Positions 10,071 to 21,800 of a DNA stretch of 64,000 bases are shown in pieces (within the stretch, counting starts at the first letter, position 1; each line of letters begins with the position of its first letter). The stretch comes from Ilex aquifolium (taxonomy: Eukaryota > Streptophyta > Magnoliopsida > Aquifoliales > Aquifoliaceae): NCBI GenBank assembly GCA_951799425.1, contig OX637393.1, forward strand, positions 34,463,244 to 34,527,243. Direction: 5' to 3'. Below the pieces are notes generated by a model. It ran no database searches. It was not told where the DNA came from and saw nothing but the letters and a program-made list of their open reading frames with translations. Both the position numbers and the translations under genes were made by a program.

Positions 10071-10140
10071 TGTTAAATCAAAATTTCTTCAATTTTATAA
10101 ATCAAAAATAAGTTTTAACCACATGATGCATACCCCCTAA

Positions 10141-10425
10141 CATTCATGAACCCTCAGTTTCTCGCCTAAAATTCCCTATACTGCCACACCTGGACTTACA
10201 AACGGGAAAACAAAGAGGCTTACACACTCTTGGATTTAAGACAAAGGCTAGGTGATCAGGTTAAGAAAAAACTTATAACTGATTTAATGGAATTGAAAGA
10301 AATAGAGATTTAAAACAAATAAGAGTGTTCAAATGTAATTTCATAACTAGCTATATATATATTTATTTATACATGGAATTGTTGATGCTCCAATAGCATT
10401 TGATAGTGAAAGAAATGAATTTTAC
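10141..10425. other. Interval between the pararetrovirus and a possible first exon
   Basis: About 285 bases with no coding signal I can support. It contains a short TATATATATATTTATTTATA tract near 10350-10371. It may be the rest of a host intron into which the virus integrated, or unrecognised viral leader. Confidence 0.4.
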
Positions 10426-10491
10426 CTTGTTGTGAGGATGAAGACTGAGAGGTGGACTCAGCAAGGAAGCCATGGAGGAGCAGCCACTCAT
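10426..10491 (-). CDS. Candidate first coding exon of an unidentified minus-strand gene, copy 1
   Basis: An ATG at 10491 starts 22 codons (Ser/Leu/Pro-rich, MSGCSSMASLL at the start). They end at a good donor, AACAAG followed by GTAAAATT. The composition resembles the start of a plastid transit peptide. No following exon is recognisable: the pararetrovirus occupies the DNA downstream, so either the virus sits in a long intron or the gene has lost its remainder. The promoter-like module just upstream supports a real transcription start. It could instead be an untranslated leader of the FRS gene on the same strand. Confidence 0.3.
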
Positions 10492-10557
10492 CTGTAATTC
10501 ATTTGCTTTGCTCTGTAATTCAGTTTGGGTAAGAAAGCGAAGAAGAGCAGAGGCCTC

Positions 10558-10735
10558 TGCATGCTTTGGGTGGGAATGATTTGCCAAAATGGAGGGAGAT
10601 CATCCAGCTTGCGTAAGGCAGTGAAGAAGAGCAAACGACGCAGTTCGTTGCTGTCTTCTTGGCTGGAAAGATTGCTTGGAACGACACCGTTCCAATTAAC
10701 CGCAAAAGTTGCTGTTAGACCACTAACAGCAGAGG
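10558..10735 (-). promoter_or_regulatory. Promoter/5' leader-like module, inverted relative to 34804-34929, copy 1
   Basis: Three blocks match 34804-34929 in inverted orientation: 10692-10735 (44 bases, perfect), 10633-10666 (34 bases, one mismatch) and about 10567-10585. The first block includes the hairpin CTGTTAGTGGTCTAACAG. Here the module has about 40 extra bases between the last two blocks. In both places it lies just upstream of a candidate first ATG. A shared gene-promoter duplication is the simplest reading. Confidence 0.6.
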
Positions 10736-11526
10736 ATCTGCACCCGTATGAATAGAGCTAGTAAAATAGGGAGGAATGGGCGGGTGGACAGTTTTCTCTA
10801 TTTTGATTGTTTAGTTGTTATCTTTTTTCTATATGACGCAATGCAAATACCACCGACTTATGCCGAGGACATCATCGGGATTGGACTTTGGAGGGACCAA
10901 TATTGCATACATTCGATGTACTAGTGGTGCAATCCCCACTGCTTTATTCCTGTTTTTGGAAGTTTGCTTCTTTGGTTTCTCTACATTCATGTGCTGGTCC
11001 AACTTTGGTGTCAAAAGAAGTCTTTTCATTTTATTCTTTTTGTTTGCACTTAATAGTGTGGCTGTGAAAATACTACCATATTTGGGGTTAATTGTAGACA
11101 GTTCTAAAAAAATTTCAATTTGGAAGTAATTACATCAATAGCTGTAGATCACAATATTTATGGGTTGAAATTTTCTGAGTAGAATTTATTTACAAGGGGG
11201 CTTCTTACCAGACAGTTTGATGTGTTTAGGCTTTTGGCCTAGTGTATGCTGGATGATGCAGGTACTAATCAGTTTTCAAAGGGTGAGAGGGCAGACAGGA
11301 GAGTACTCACTAACTCTGTTTTTGAAACTTTTAACATTCCAAAAGGTGGTGGTTTGAAACTATTTGTCTATGACGTTGTTTGTGTTATATTGAATTACTA
11401 GTTATTACCTGTGCCTGAAGGCACAGAGTAATAAAAAATGGTAAACAATAAACATATTTGTATTTATATCCAAAATCAAATTACAAATATAGAGAAAAGA
11501 TAAAGGAATTTAATCATCGGTTTGTA

Positions 11527-11712
11527 GTGGGGGTGAGAGGTGGTGGGCGGCAGTGGTGGTGGTAAGAGACGGTGATGGTTGTGGTGGGTGGCAATGACCG
11601 TGGTGGCGTTGGTGGAGGCGGTGGTGGAGGCGGGCGGTGGTGACGGTGGTGGTGGCGATGACGACGATGGTGGTGGTGGCGGTGGCGGTGGTAGAGGTAG
11701 TGGTGGGGCGGT
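11527..11712. repeat. GGT/GGC trinucleotide-type minisatellite, copy 1
   Basis: Imperfect GGTGGTGGC-type repeats on the plus strand, interrupted by GAC and GAT. The low-complexity Pro/His open frames on the minus strand here are products of the repeat and are not annotated as genes. The copy 2 equivalent, at about 49985-50170, has the same length. Confidence 0.85.
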
Positions 11713-12130
11713 TTCAAACACTATTTTTTTTTAAAGTATTTATGAGAAATAATTTCTAAAAATATTTTTAAACAATTACTCCAAACACACCCTTAGAGGC
11801 CTATTTTTCCTATTAAATTTAGGGTGTTAATATTAGCCGTTAGATTAATTTTAAAGTAAAATTTAAAGTGATCTCAACCGCGAATAGCAAAAGTCATTTT
11901 GTTTATCTTTTGAGATTTGAATTGTAAGCTACTTTATTATATAGATATTAAATTCAAGTATTATTTTTGGACATTTGTTCTTTGTGTTATGTTGGAATAT
12001 GTTGAACATTATGTTGGAATATGTTGTCCCATTATGTAGTGTTAGATTATGTTAGATTATATAGAATGTTGTTAGATTATTTAAATGTTGGATTTATTTA
12101 ACATTTTGGATTATGTTGGCTTGGACTTAG

Positions 12131-12175
12131 GCTTGGGCTTGAGATTGAGCTTGGGCTTGGGCTTGGGCTTGGGTT
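12131..12175 (+). promoter_or_regulatory. GGGCTT hexamer array (Site II-like TGGGCT motifs), copy 1
   Basis: The array contains TGGGCT four times followed by TGGGTT. TGGGCY is the Site II element of plant promoters for growth and ribosome-related genes. It lies about 320-370 bases upstream of the URB1 leader. Copy 2 has one repeat fewer. A regulatory role is inference, since Site II elements usually lie closer to the start site. Confidence 0.4.
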
Positions 12176-12200
12176 TAGACGGGTACAGGGGAAGCGGGGA

Positions 12201-12250
12201 CGGGGACTAGAAATTTACCTGTGGACGGGGATTAGAAATTTACCCGTGGA
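12201..12250. repeat. Two 25-base tandem repeats, copy 1
   Basis: CGGGGACTAGAAATTTACC and its variant CGGGGATTAGAAATTTACC head two adjacent 25-base units, followed by a partial third. Further G/C-rich degenerate sequence runs to about 12360. Its origin is unknown; it may be part of a small non-autonomous transposon. Confidence 0.7.
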
Positions 12251-12498
12251 CGGAAATGAGGATGAAAATTATCCCCGTTGAGGAGGGTGGACCGGAGATG
12301 AAAGGAATTTTTTTAAGCAGGTACAGGGATGAAAACTACACCTTCCGCCCCCGCTTCGGTCCACTGACATCCGTAAGTGCAATTCGCCCTTTAAAAATAA
12401 AGGTCATAATTTGAGCGAGCATTTATGAAATTTATCCTTTTCAATTCAACTACGTGGGTTAACCCGACCCGCCAAGTTTCTGCCTATGTACAAATCGC

Positions 12499-12506
12499 TA
12501 GGGTTT
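12499..12506. promoter_or_regulatory. Telo-box at the URB1 5' end, copy 1
   Basis: TAGGGTTT (AAACCCTA on the other strand) lies next to the presumed transcription start of URB1. Telo-boxes are typical of plant ribosomal-protein and ribosome-biogenesis promoters, which fits the gene downstream. Confidence 0.55.
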
Positions 12507-12542
12507 AAGGTTTATCAACTGAGGAGTCCTTGAGCTCAAAAC

Positions 12543-12548
<6 letters not shown>

Positions 12549-12580
<32 letters not shown>
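12549..12580 (+). repeat. (CT)16 microsatellite in the URB1 5' leader, copy 1
   Basis: Sixteen CT units lie inside the presumed first, untranslated exon, which ends at the donor GCTG|GTAAGC at 12608/12609. Copy 2 has twelve units (51001-51024), giving a usable marker between the copies. Confidence 0.95.
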
Positions 12581-12582
<2 letters not shown>

Positions 12583-12868
12583 ACTTGTTGTTCTACTCTC
12601 CTCTGCTGGTAAGCACCCCTATCTCTCTATCGCTCTATATTTAATATGCATATACCCTATTGAAGTTTACATCAATCGCTCTGATAAGTCTAAATTTGAT
12701 TTTTTTCGTAATTAGTTTTATGCCTAAATTCTTGTTCAGGGTAAATTACTCAAGTTATGATTTTTATCTTGTTATCAATGAGAAAAGTTTCATACCTATA
12801 GATACATAGAAAGAAACTGTTAAGTAATCGATGCCCTGTATTTTTCTGTTATTTTTTGAATTGCAGTG

Positions 12869-15800
12869 ATGGAAGATAATGAAGAAAGCGAGTTTGAGAA
12901 AGAAAAGTTCTTAGAATTTGAACTCAGAGTGTGCCATGAAGCTAAATTACAAGAGTTATTGCGTAATATAACCTCAACTGAACTTAAATTATGTTCAGAC
13001 GCCTCAAAAGAGTTCATCAAGTTACTGAAAGGTGATTCTGGAGGCGAATGGCTCTGCCAATACATACAAACGTCCTCAAAGTGCTCTGAGCTCTTACAAG
13101 CGTGGAAGGTCCGACAGGGCAAACCCGGATTATCATACATATTGTCACTAATTTCCACTATCTTATGTCATCCTGATGGAAAATACAGTCACGATGATCT
13201 AAAAGGTGTTGGTGTGAGTAGGGATTTGGATAAATTTGCTCGTTTGATAGTTGACGAAAACTTGGGAGATCTTTATAAGGAACTGAATAGTAAAGAAGCG
13301 AAGCGCCAGAATGCTGTGCTTTCTTTATTGGCGTCTGTTGTTAGACGTGGGTCAGGATTGGCCTCAGATGTCGCTAAGAATTTTGATTTTAAGCTTACTA
13401 TTTTTCCTAAGCTCGCGGAGTGTAAACATAAGCGAATAGAGGTGAAAAGGAAGCATTCTACGAGAAAATCATTTGTCAGGTTTGCAATGTCCTTTTTGGA
13501 AGTGGGAAAACCTGGACTGTTGAGGTGGGTATTACAACAGAAGGAAATGTATTCAGGTGTGTTCCGTGGGCTTGCGAATGATGAGGATGAGATAGTTATT
13601 TATGTTCTGTCCACTTTACGGGATAGGGTTCTTACTCCGGATTCATTGGTACCTCCAGGGCTCCGGAGTGTTCTGTTTGGTAGTGTTACTCTGGATCAAC
13701 TAATCTGCATTTCTGGTAGGGAAAACGGTGGAATTGCTGCAGAGATAGCACACAGTGTCCTGGTTATGGTTTGCACCGACTCTTCCAATGGGTTGATGCC
13801 GGATTTGAAGAGACAGCCTGATCCTTTAAGAGGCAATCCAAAGCGACTTTTGGGTCTCATGAAGAGGCTAAAATCAACAGAGGTTGACTACCATAGAGAC
13901 CTGCTTTTGGATATTGTAAGTGGAAGACCATCTTTAGGTTCAGCATACCTGGACGAGTTCCCTTACAACCTGGAAGATCTTGCCTCACCCTCCTGGTTAG
14001 ATTTTTTTAGACATTGTCTGAATTCTTTCCTTTTGTTTGTTCATAGTTTATGTAGTGACTGAAGTAGTTGCAGGTTTGCTGCTGTTTCTCTGGCTGCAAA
14101 ATTGGTTTCCTCAGTGGGCAACTGCATTCCTTTTTGTTTTCTTGATTCTCAGTCTCAGGAGCCACCTTCCTTTAGCAGTCCAGATGTGCAGAATATTATC
14201 AAATGCATAGGTCCTCGTCCATTCACCCGATTGATAATAAATAAAGGGTTATTGCACTCTGATTCCCTTGTCAAACATGCAACCTTAAGGTTCGTTTTGG
14301 AGGTGCTGAAGTTGTTGGACTCTTTCATGGGCGCTCTAAACAATGGTTCTTATTACAGCAATCAAATGATTCACAGGTTGATATCTCTAAAGCAAGATAT
14401 TGAGAATGAAGCCCGGATTTTGCTTCCAGATCCTCAAGTTCTGTTATCATTACTCTCTTCTCTGAATGCTCATTACAAGAGTAGTGGTTTGTGTTTGAAG
14501 AGAGCAGCAGACTCAGATATTATGTTTGAGCATAACATAAATGGCTTTAAGAAATTGAAAAAATGTAGTGTATATGACGAGACAGACATTCTTGTTAGTG
14601 GCATTAGTTCTTCCTCTCACATCGGTTTGCCAGAGGACAGTGCAGGAGTTCTGGATACATATAATGGGGATAAATTTGAAAATGGAGATGATCATACAAA
14701 GGTTATTGCTGAAATATGGGATTTGCAACAATCCTCCATGCCTGCCATGGCACTAGAGGACGAAGAAACATACTTCTACTCGAAGTTGCTTGACACTCTC
14801 AAAATTTATCGAGTAAGTTCCAATCTTCTGAGTAATTTCTGCATGACATATTTTAGAATCAATCTGAGTGAAAAACAAGGTTTCTTGAGGTACTTACTAG
14901 GGTCAGCCAAATTCTTTTATTTTTAGATGTTGTAAGGTAAACATTTTGTGAAGTGCTTGTGTGTTTGACGCCATTAAAGATGGTGTATGCTCATCAATTA
15001 AAACTATTGTAGACTACAGGGAAAGACAATTTGATCAGTAATCAGAACTATGTGAATGGGAGAAATGGAAATTCTTTTCATGACCCTCTTTGGTACATCT
15101 TTTAACAATCTCTTTATATTCTTGTGCAATGATTATGCCATCTAATTGTACTTCAATTAGCCATCTTGAGTTAAAGATTTTATTTAACTTGTGTATTAAC
15201 TGACAGAATTTATGATTATATGAAATATTGCAACAATGTTAAATATCAAATTCTTCAAAGCACATACATATGACTCCTTTTATCATCGGTTGCTTTTCAG
15301 TTCAAAATGGATCATCTGTTTCATTTTCTTTTATTCATACATATCTATTAGGGCAGGGATTTTTGTGTGGATTTTAGAAAAATTATTTTGTTACCGATGT
15401 AATAATTTTCTTCATACATACAGTCATACAGACATTCAGGACATTCGTCATGGAAAACTATGATTTGTTTAATCAAAGACGAACCCAAGCTAATGTCAGT
15501 TAATAAGCTTGATTGTAAGGCTTCTCTGAAGTTATGTTAGCATGTCAGAGTCGTACTTCTTTTTGGAGCTTTGTTGTATGGTCTATCTCATAGCTCATAT
15601 TAATCATTGCATCAAAATTGCATGTTTTTTTGTTGTCTCGTACGTCCAGTTACTTCTGTGATAAATACCTTGGTGGGCTTTGAACCCTATTACTATCTGA
15701 ACACTTCTATAGGATAGTATTGGGATGCGAGGCTCATATTGTGTACTGGCATACCAAGTATTTGCCCCATTTTGTATGTTTGATTTTCTGCTCATTCATT

Positions 15801-18800
15801 TGGTTTCAAGAAGCTCCTGAGCAGTTCTTTCTTTTCTCATTATGCTCAGCAAATCTGGCCGGAAATCGCTGGACTTCCTGTGCAATTAGTCCTTCAGTTT
15901 GCTGCTCACAGACAACTAAGTTATTGACTGCAATTGTTACCTGGATTCAGTTCATGTTGCAGTATATTTGATTTGCTTCAAGCATGTTGTTCTTGTGCTG
16001 TGATTGGAATTGTTTTCTATAATCCTAGAATATCAAACAGATTTCTTGATTACTTGTAGTGTCGCATAACACTGGTGCATATCAGAGTTTTCCTAAAAGA
16101 TGGATTTTCATGATTCTCTCAGAATATACATGCTAAATTGAATTGTCTTGCCTGCCTTTTTTGTGGCTTCATTTGTTTGTTTTCCTTTTTTTTTTTTGGG
16201 GTGGGGGGCAGTTTTTTCCAACTTACTTAGGCAGAGGTCAAGCTCTCATCTGCCTTCAACAAATCTGTCTATTATATTGATTGTTCGCTTGTTTTTGTTG
16301 TTTTCTCTTGCAGCGGACTATGCCTGGTTTTTTAGGGTGGTCATTTGATTTCTTCAAAGTTCTCCCTAGTAAACCTTTGGCATTACCAACTATTTTGCAG
16401 CAATCTTTATTATCGCTACTCGTAGAACATATTGGATGGTCTTCCAAGTGTGAAGTCCCTGCCCAAATGCAGCCACTAATGTACAAGCATCTTCATACGT
16501 TTATAAACATACTGATTTATTCATCTGTCAAAGACATAAAGGATCAAGCATACATTCTGGCACGGGCAGCCATGTTAAGTACTGGTGCATTTGATAAAAA
16601 CCTGTGGGAAATTGGTGCATGGTTCTTATTTCTACCTGGCTACACTGGGGACAATTTTTTTGTTTCAGAGCAGGAGGTTGAAATCTTGCCAATTTTTTCT
16701 TCAGTTATTTCCTTTTTAGGTGATGCCGTTTCCACAATTGGAAATAACTTATTCAAGTATTGGGATCTTTTAAGGCATCGTATCTACCAGTTAAAAGGTG
16801 TTAAAGGTAATTCTTATTTTCATATAATTCTTTTGGTCGCATTCAGAGTTTTGGCTATTTTTTGGCTTTTTTTTGCCATTTTAAATGGACTTAAATTGTT
16901 GTTTGTGAGTTGGGATGACATAGGGGATTGAGGGTGGAGTGGGATGGAATGAGGAAGGAGGAGAATAAAATAAATACAGGCAATACACACCAGCAAAGCT
17001 TTGTTGAAAAGGTGCCTAATTTCCTCTCCCCATCAATATTTGGTTATATTCCCTTATGAGAGATCAATTGAGTTGTAAGCTCTAATGGCGAAACTAGAGG
17101 AAGATACTAGGCAGTGCCAACAGTGGCCATAATGAAGGGGATTGTGGTGTTCGGTGGAGACGTGGTTGTTATTCATGAGACTATGATGCCTTATTTATAG
17201 TTTTTAATTGTTTTCATAATTTCATTCTGATTACATTATTTGGAAGCTAAAAGCGAAACAGAACAATTTCTTGTCAATACTTTTTACTAGGCTTTGAGCC
17301 TTCGGACAACACAGGCGAGTGTATTTCAGGATTAGGAGTGATCTGTTCAACTTCACAAAACCTCAAGAGGGTGGATCCTTTTCTTTTTAATAAAAAACTG
17401 AAATGGTCCCCCAAACGTATCATTGATTTTTTTTTCTAATAAGATATTGATAGTTCTGACTGATAACTACAATCATATATCTTTCAGTTTTTTTTGGTTG
17501 AATTAAATTATTTACAGGTCTGAATTTTTGTCTAACTTTTTCTTTTAATCTTAAGTAAAAATGTTATTATTAACTTTACATATGTACTATGGGTAGTTTG
17601 CATAGTCAGTTGAGTTAATTTATGCATTTTTGTTGGCCTAAGTTTATACCAGGTATTTTTACTGTATATTTTGGGTCAGAGATTATGGCTCCCCCTGATC
17701 AACTTATCGAAATTAAGCATTCTTTAGCCAAATGAAAAGAAATTTTTTTTTTTGAAAAATTAGGCAAATAAAATTTGTTTTTGCTCATCACCTGTTATAA
17801 AAATTGAATGTAAATATTGCTTTTATTCTTAACGCAGGTAACTTGTTTTTGTCAGACTTATCTCCTGATTTCAGCCCCCTCGTTATTTGTATCTTGGAAA
17901 AGTGCCTAAGGTTGCTCAGTTCAGGATCTGGAACCTTCACTTTACCTGAGAAATCAATGATATCATTATATGTATGCAACACGTTAAGATATCTCTTGCA
18001 AACTCAGGTAGTTACCTTGTGCCCTGCCCATTATGGTATGCTTTTAGTACATCTATAATATAAGTAGATTATATACTTTGAATGCAAGACATCATTAACA
18101 TCTGAAATTTGATAGGTTGAAGTTGGATTGCTATCTTCTTTGATAAGTCTATTATTATCTGAGAGACTTGAGGACCACTGCTCCGTAGTTGATGTTGCTG
18201 GTGACCTCTGTGAGTGGAAACCATTGAAGAATTTATTGCTGTTCTCAGAGAGTGTAGCAAAACGACAATCTTGTAGCATTTCTTCAATTGATAGGAAATT
18301 GGTGGGAGCTGATAGTTCTTTTGTCCATTCCCTTTGTGAAGTTAAGAGAGTTTTAAGGAGTGGGGATGGTGAACGCCAAGGATTGACTGAAATATCAACA
18401 ACATTTTTGTTTTCAATGCTATGCACAACACCTATAGAGATAATAGATAACTTCCCATCTGTTATATCTATTTCACAGCACTTACTTAGAGTTCCTTTTT
18501 CACTCTTTCTCTCTGTATTTTACCACGAACAAAGTCTTCTTAATGGTATCTTCAAGTCATGGCCAGAGGTGTTTTTTAGTGCTGTGGAAGGGGCTTTAAA
18601 TATGATCTATGGAGAAGGCGGCAATGTAGAAGTAATTGATGACATAGATGTCGATTCTGTAGGATCTGCTTCTGTTGCATTGAGTTTCTTTTTGAAACGG
18701 ACACCTTTCTATGTGCTATTTCCAGCTTTTGTAAGCACTGGTGGCACGCACTTGTTAGAGCACTCAAAATTCCAAAAGTTGCTTATATGTAAACTCTCTG

Positions 18801-21800
18801 AAGGGACAACTGATCACTTTGTTTCCTGTTTTCGAATTGTGCTCTTTTGGATTCATCAGATACAATCATCTTATAGAAGCAAGCCATTGGACAAACTTGA
18901 ACAGATTTCTGAAGTGTGCTTTATTCTCATACAGCGCATGCTGGCACAATTATTGGTTCAAAAAAATGATTCTGACTGTTTAGCAATCAATTCAGCTGAA
19001 TGTGTTCAACAAGTGGCTGAAATCGTTTTCTGCCATCCAGTGTTGACAGCATCCTTGGAATGCCCTTTGCAGGGTAGTGAGAAATTTGCAGATGAAATTT
19101 TTGGGCAAAGTGCGGAGAAGTTTCTTGCCATAGCCCGTCAAGGAATACACAGAGTGGATCATCATGTCTTGAATATGTTAGCAATAACTTCTGATCACTT
19201 ATTTGCTTTATGCAATGGTCAAGAATTTCTACGTCAAGTTGGCTGTGCAAATAAACAGTTTGTAAAGGCATATAAAGTCCTTGAACAGAAGCTTTTTCTG
19301 ATATTCAGGGACAGGTTTGATCAGTGCATAAATACTGAAGATTTCATGCCCCTTGTCCCAACATTAGTTGCTTTGCATACTTTGATTCGCTTCATATCCC
19401 CCTTTAAGCTTCTTGAATTAGTTCAATGGATGTTCGTTAAAGTTGATCTCAATGACTCCTCGGTTTGGGTATCTTCCAAAAGTTCTGCTCTCTCTGTTGC
19501 ATTATGTATTGCGGGTTGTGCTTTTGATTTGCTATCAGTATATTTGCATCAGACAAATACAAAACAAACACCATTCGATTTTTTCTGGGGAATAGAAGAG
19601 GAAAATTTTGATGTTACCTGGTTTGAGAGAGTTTACAATCAAGTATGTGAGATTGCCACATGTTATGAACTGCATGCTGCAGATCTATGTTTGCTGAAAG
19701 CTGTTAGTGTTGCAAGCACACGTAATGTTGAGCAAAATAAGATTCTTTCACTATGTATGGCTATGTTGAGGGTCATAACAAACACTCCGTTGAAAGTGCT
19801 TTCTCATTGCATCCACAAGACAAGCATGACTAAATCCAAACTACTGTTCTCTCTTACTGAAATGAGTTCCCTGCATCTGTCTGTCTTTGGAAACTTATTT
19901 TCAGATATGATCAATAGATCTTTGGTTCCCTCGAGCAATCTGATGCAAGCAAAATGTAGTCATACTCCTTCAGATGAGGACTTTATTATGCTTCTGCCTA
20001 TTGCCTTGTCCTACTTAAAATCAACTTCTTTGAAATTTGGGGAGCAGTTCTGCAAACACTTGAGAGACATACCTTCTTCCTACTGGAGGATCCTCTCATG
20101 TAGTTTTTCTCAGTGGAAGAGCTATGTTTCTGGGGACATTTTTCAAGTAGAGTGTTGTGAATTCTTGCCTTCGTCTGTGGAGGAACTTCTCAATCTTGTC
20201 CATGACAGTCTTTTGGGGAAAGCAATTCTGATGCTGCGGTACTTTTTTTCTGTAAGCGGGTGTTCTGTGAAACTCAAGAAGCGGTTGAGGCTATTTGATT
20301 GTGTTTGTCCATGTTCTGGTGCAAATGACGATTTGCTGGACTGCAATTCTAGTGAAATTGATGTTTATCCACTTGTTCAGTTTCTAAACCTAATAGTCAG
20401 AACTGTTGCAAAAATACAGTTTTGTAGATTGCTGTTATTTCCCTATGATAGTGAGATTGACTTTTTGCCAAAGGAAGGAAATAGGGATACGAACGAGATT
20501 CCTTTGGAAGTGGGATCCAAAAGAGAGTACTTGTCAAGAATCGGATTTATAAGCATATTGGTGAGCACATGGCAAGTGATTGTCAAGAAATTTCCTTCAA
20601 ACTCTGACAACTCCAGGGATGTAGGGGACACAAAATCTTCCTTGTTCAGATTTTTGGAAGTCTTTCTGTTGAGAAATATTCTGGAATTAACGGCGAATAT
20701 GCGTGACTGTCTTGTGAAATTGCATTCTCTCCCCTGCATAGAACAACTTGCACGGTCTACTTTTCTTCACAGATTTGAGGACCCTGCAACACTGGAGGTT
20801 CTCCGAAGTGTACTTGAGTTGCTATCTGAAGGGAAATTCTCTCTTTCTGTAGTTCTTCAGCTGCTTCTTGCCCACTCTCAGTTTGCACCTACTATTTCTT
20901 CTGCCTTGAAATCATCCGGTTTTTCTCAAAGTGGTGTGATTTTTAGGCCTATGTCCAGCTTTCTGAGAGCACTTATTCTTCCTCATACTGAGCAAAATGC
21001 CAATGATGGAAAGAATCTTCTGCAAAGATCTGAGATGTATGGGAAACAGTTGGAACTTGTGAAGTTGCTTAGGATACTCTTTCGGTTCAAAGCTCGGCAG
21101 TGTGGTTTTGATTTTGAAAAGGAAATCGGAATAAATTCTAGGGAATTGCTTTTCTTGCTTTTGTCATCTTATAGTGCGACTCTTGGTGAGCTTGACTTGG
21201 AAATATACAATCTTATGCATGAAATTGAGATTGCAGATGAATCAAACGCTGGTAGTATTGATGAAATGGATTTCCTTTGGGGAAGTGCTGCTATAAACAT
21301 TAGAAAGGAACGGGAAAAAGAGCAGGATATGTCTTGTGATAAAATTAATGATATTGAAGCAGTCGAAGAATGCCGAAGAAGTCATTTTAGAGAAAATCTT
21401 CCCATTAACCCCAAATTGTGTGCATATACAGTGCTTTGTTTTCCTTATTATAGAACCGTTGGTGAGGGAATTTTATCCTCGAACAAGCTTCACCAAGATA
21501 ATTATGAGCATATGGTTGAGGTACAAACTACTGTATAACTGTTTAGCTACTGTTTTTAATGGGCGTTTATTACGATTTATGTCCCAAGCAAGATTTTTCA
21601 GTACTAAATTCAAATTATTCTATTCAGGCACGTTCTGCTACTGCAAGTTCTACAAATGTTGAGAAGATACAAATATATGATCCTGTTTTCATCTTGCGCT
21701 TGTCGATTCATAGTCTGTCAATGGGTTACATCGACCCTATGGAGTTTGCTAGTTTAGGATTGCTAGCTGTTGCATTTGTTAGCATGTCTTCACCTGATGA

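Larger units (their letters stand above)
2451..10140 (-). mobile_element. Endogenous pararetrovirus (Caulimoviridae, florendovirus-like), copy 1
   Basis: About 7.7 kb read on the minus strand. The order is movement protein, coat protein with a CCHC knuckle and the start of an aspartic protease, reverse transcriptase-RNase H, then a protein of unknown function. No integrase is present and I see no flanking long terminal repeats, while a 30K-type movement protein is present. Together these separate it from Gypsy retrotransposons and fit a caulimovirid integrated into the host genome. A long polyprotein followed by a separate short downstream ORF is the layout known for florendoviruses; genus assignment is inference. 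The polyprotein region is broken into three frames. The outer limits are estimates: the left is placed at a donor-like site downstream of the viral promoter, the right where the A-rich leader upstream of the first ORF ends. I found no initiator-tRNA-Met primer site. Confidence 0.85.
10780..12489. other. Intergenic region upstream of URB1, repeat-rich, copy 1
   Basis: I see no gene I can support here. A plus-strand open frame at 10815-11129 (104 residues) is hydrophobic and of low conviction. The region holds a GGT-type minisatellite (11527-11712), an AT-rich stretch with repeated ATGTTGGAATATGTTG and TTAGATTATG words (11985-12075), the GGGCTT array and a 25-base tandem repeat near 12.2 kb. 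Confidence 0.6.

Noticed and set aside
2451..10140. LTR retrotransposon (Gypsy) interpretation of the reverse-transcriptase region
   Set aside because: No integrase, no paired long terminal repeats found, and a movement protein of the 30K type is present.
10071..10400. Search for the initiator tRNA-Met primer site of caulimovirids
   Set aside because: The expected TGGTATCAGAGC (either strand) was not seen here or at 2450-3000, so no primer site is annotated.
10815..11129. 104-residue hydrophobic open frame on the plus strand
   Set aside because: Unknown family and no promoter or splice context; it is probably chance, though it is identical in both copies.
11476..11721. Proline- and histidine-rich open frames on the minus strand
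   Set aside because: They are translations of the GGT-type minisatellite in different frames, with no other coding sign.
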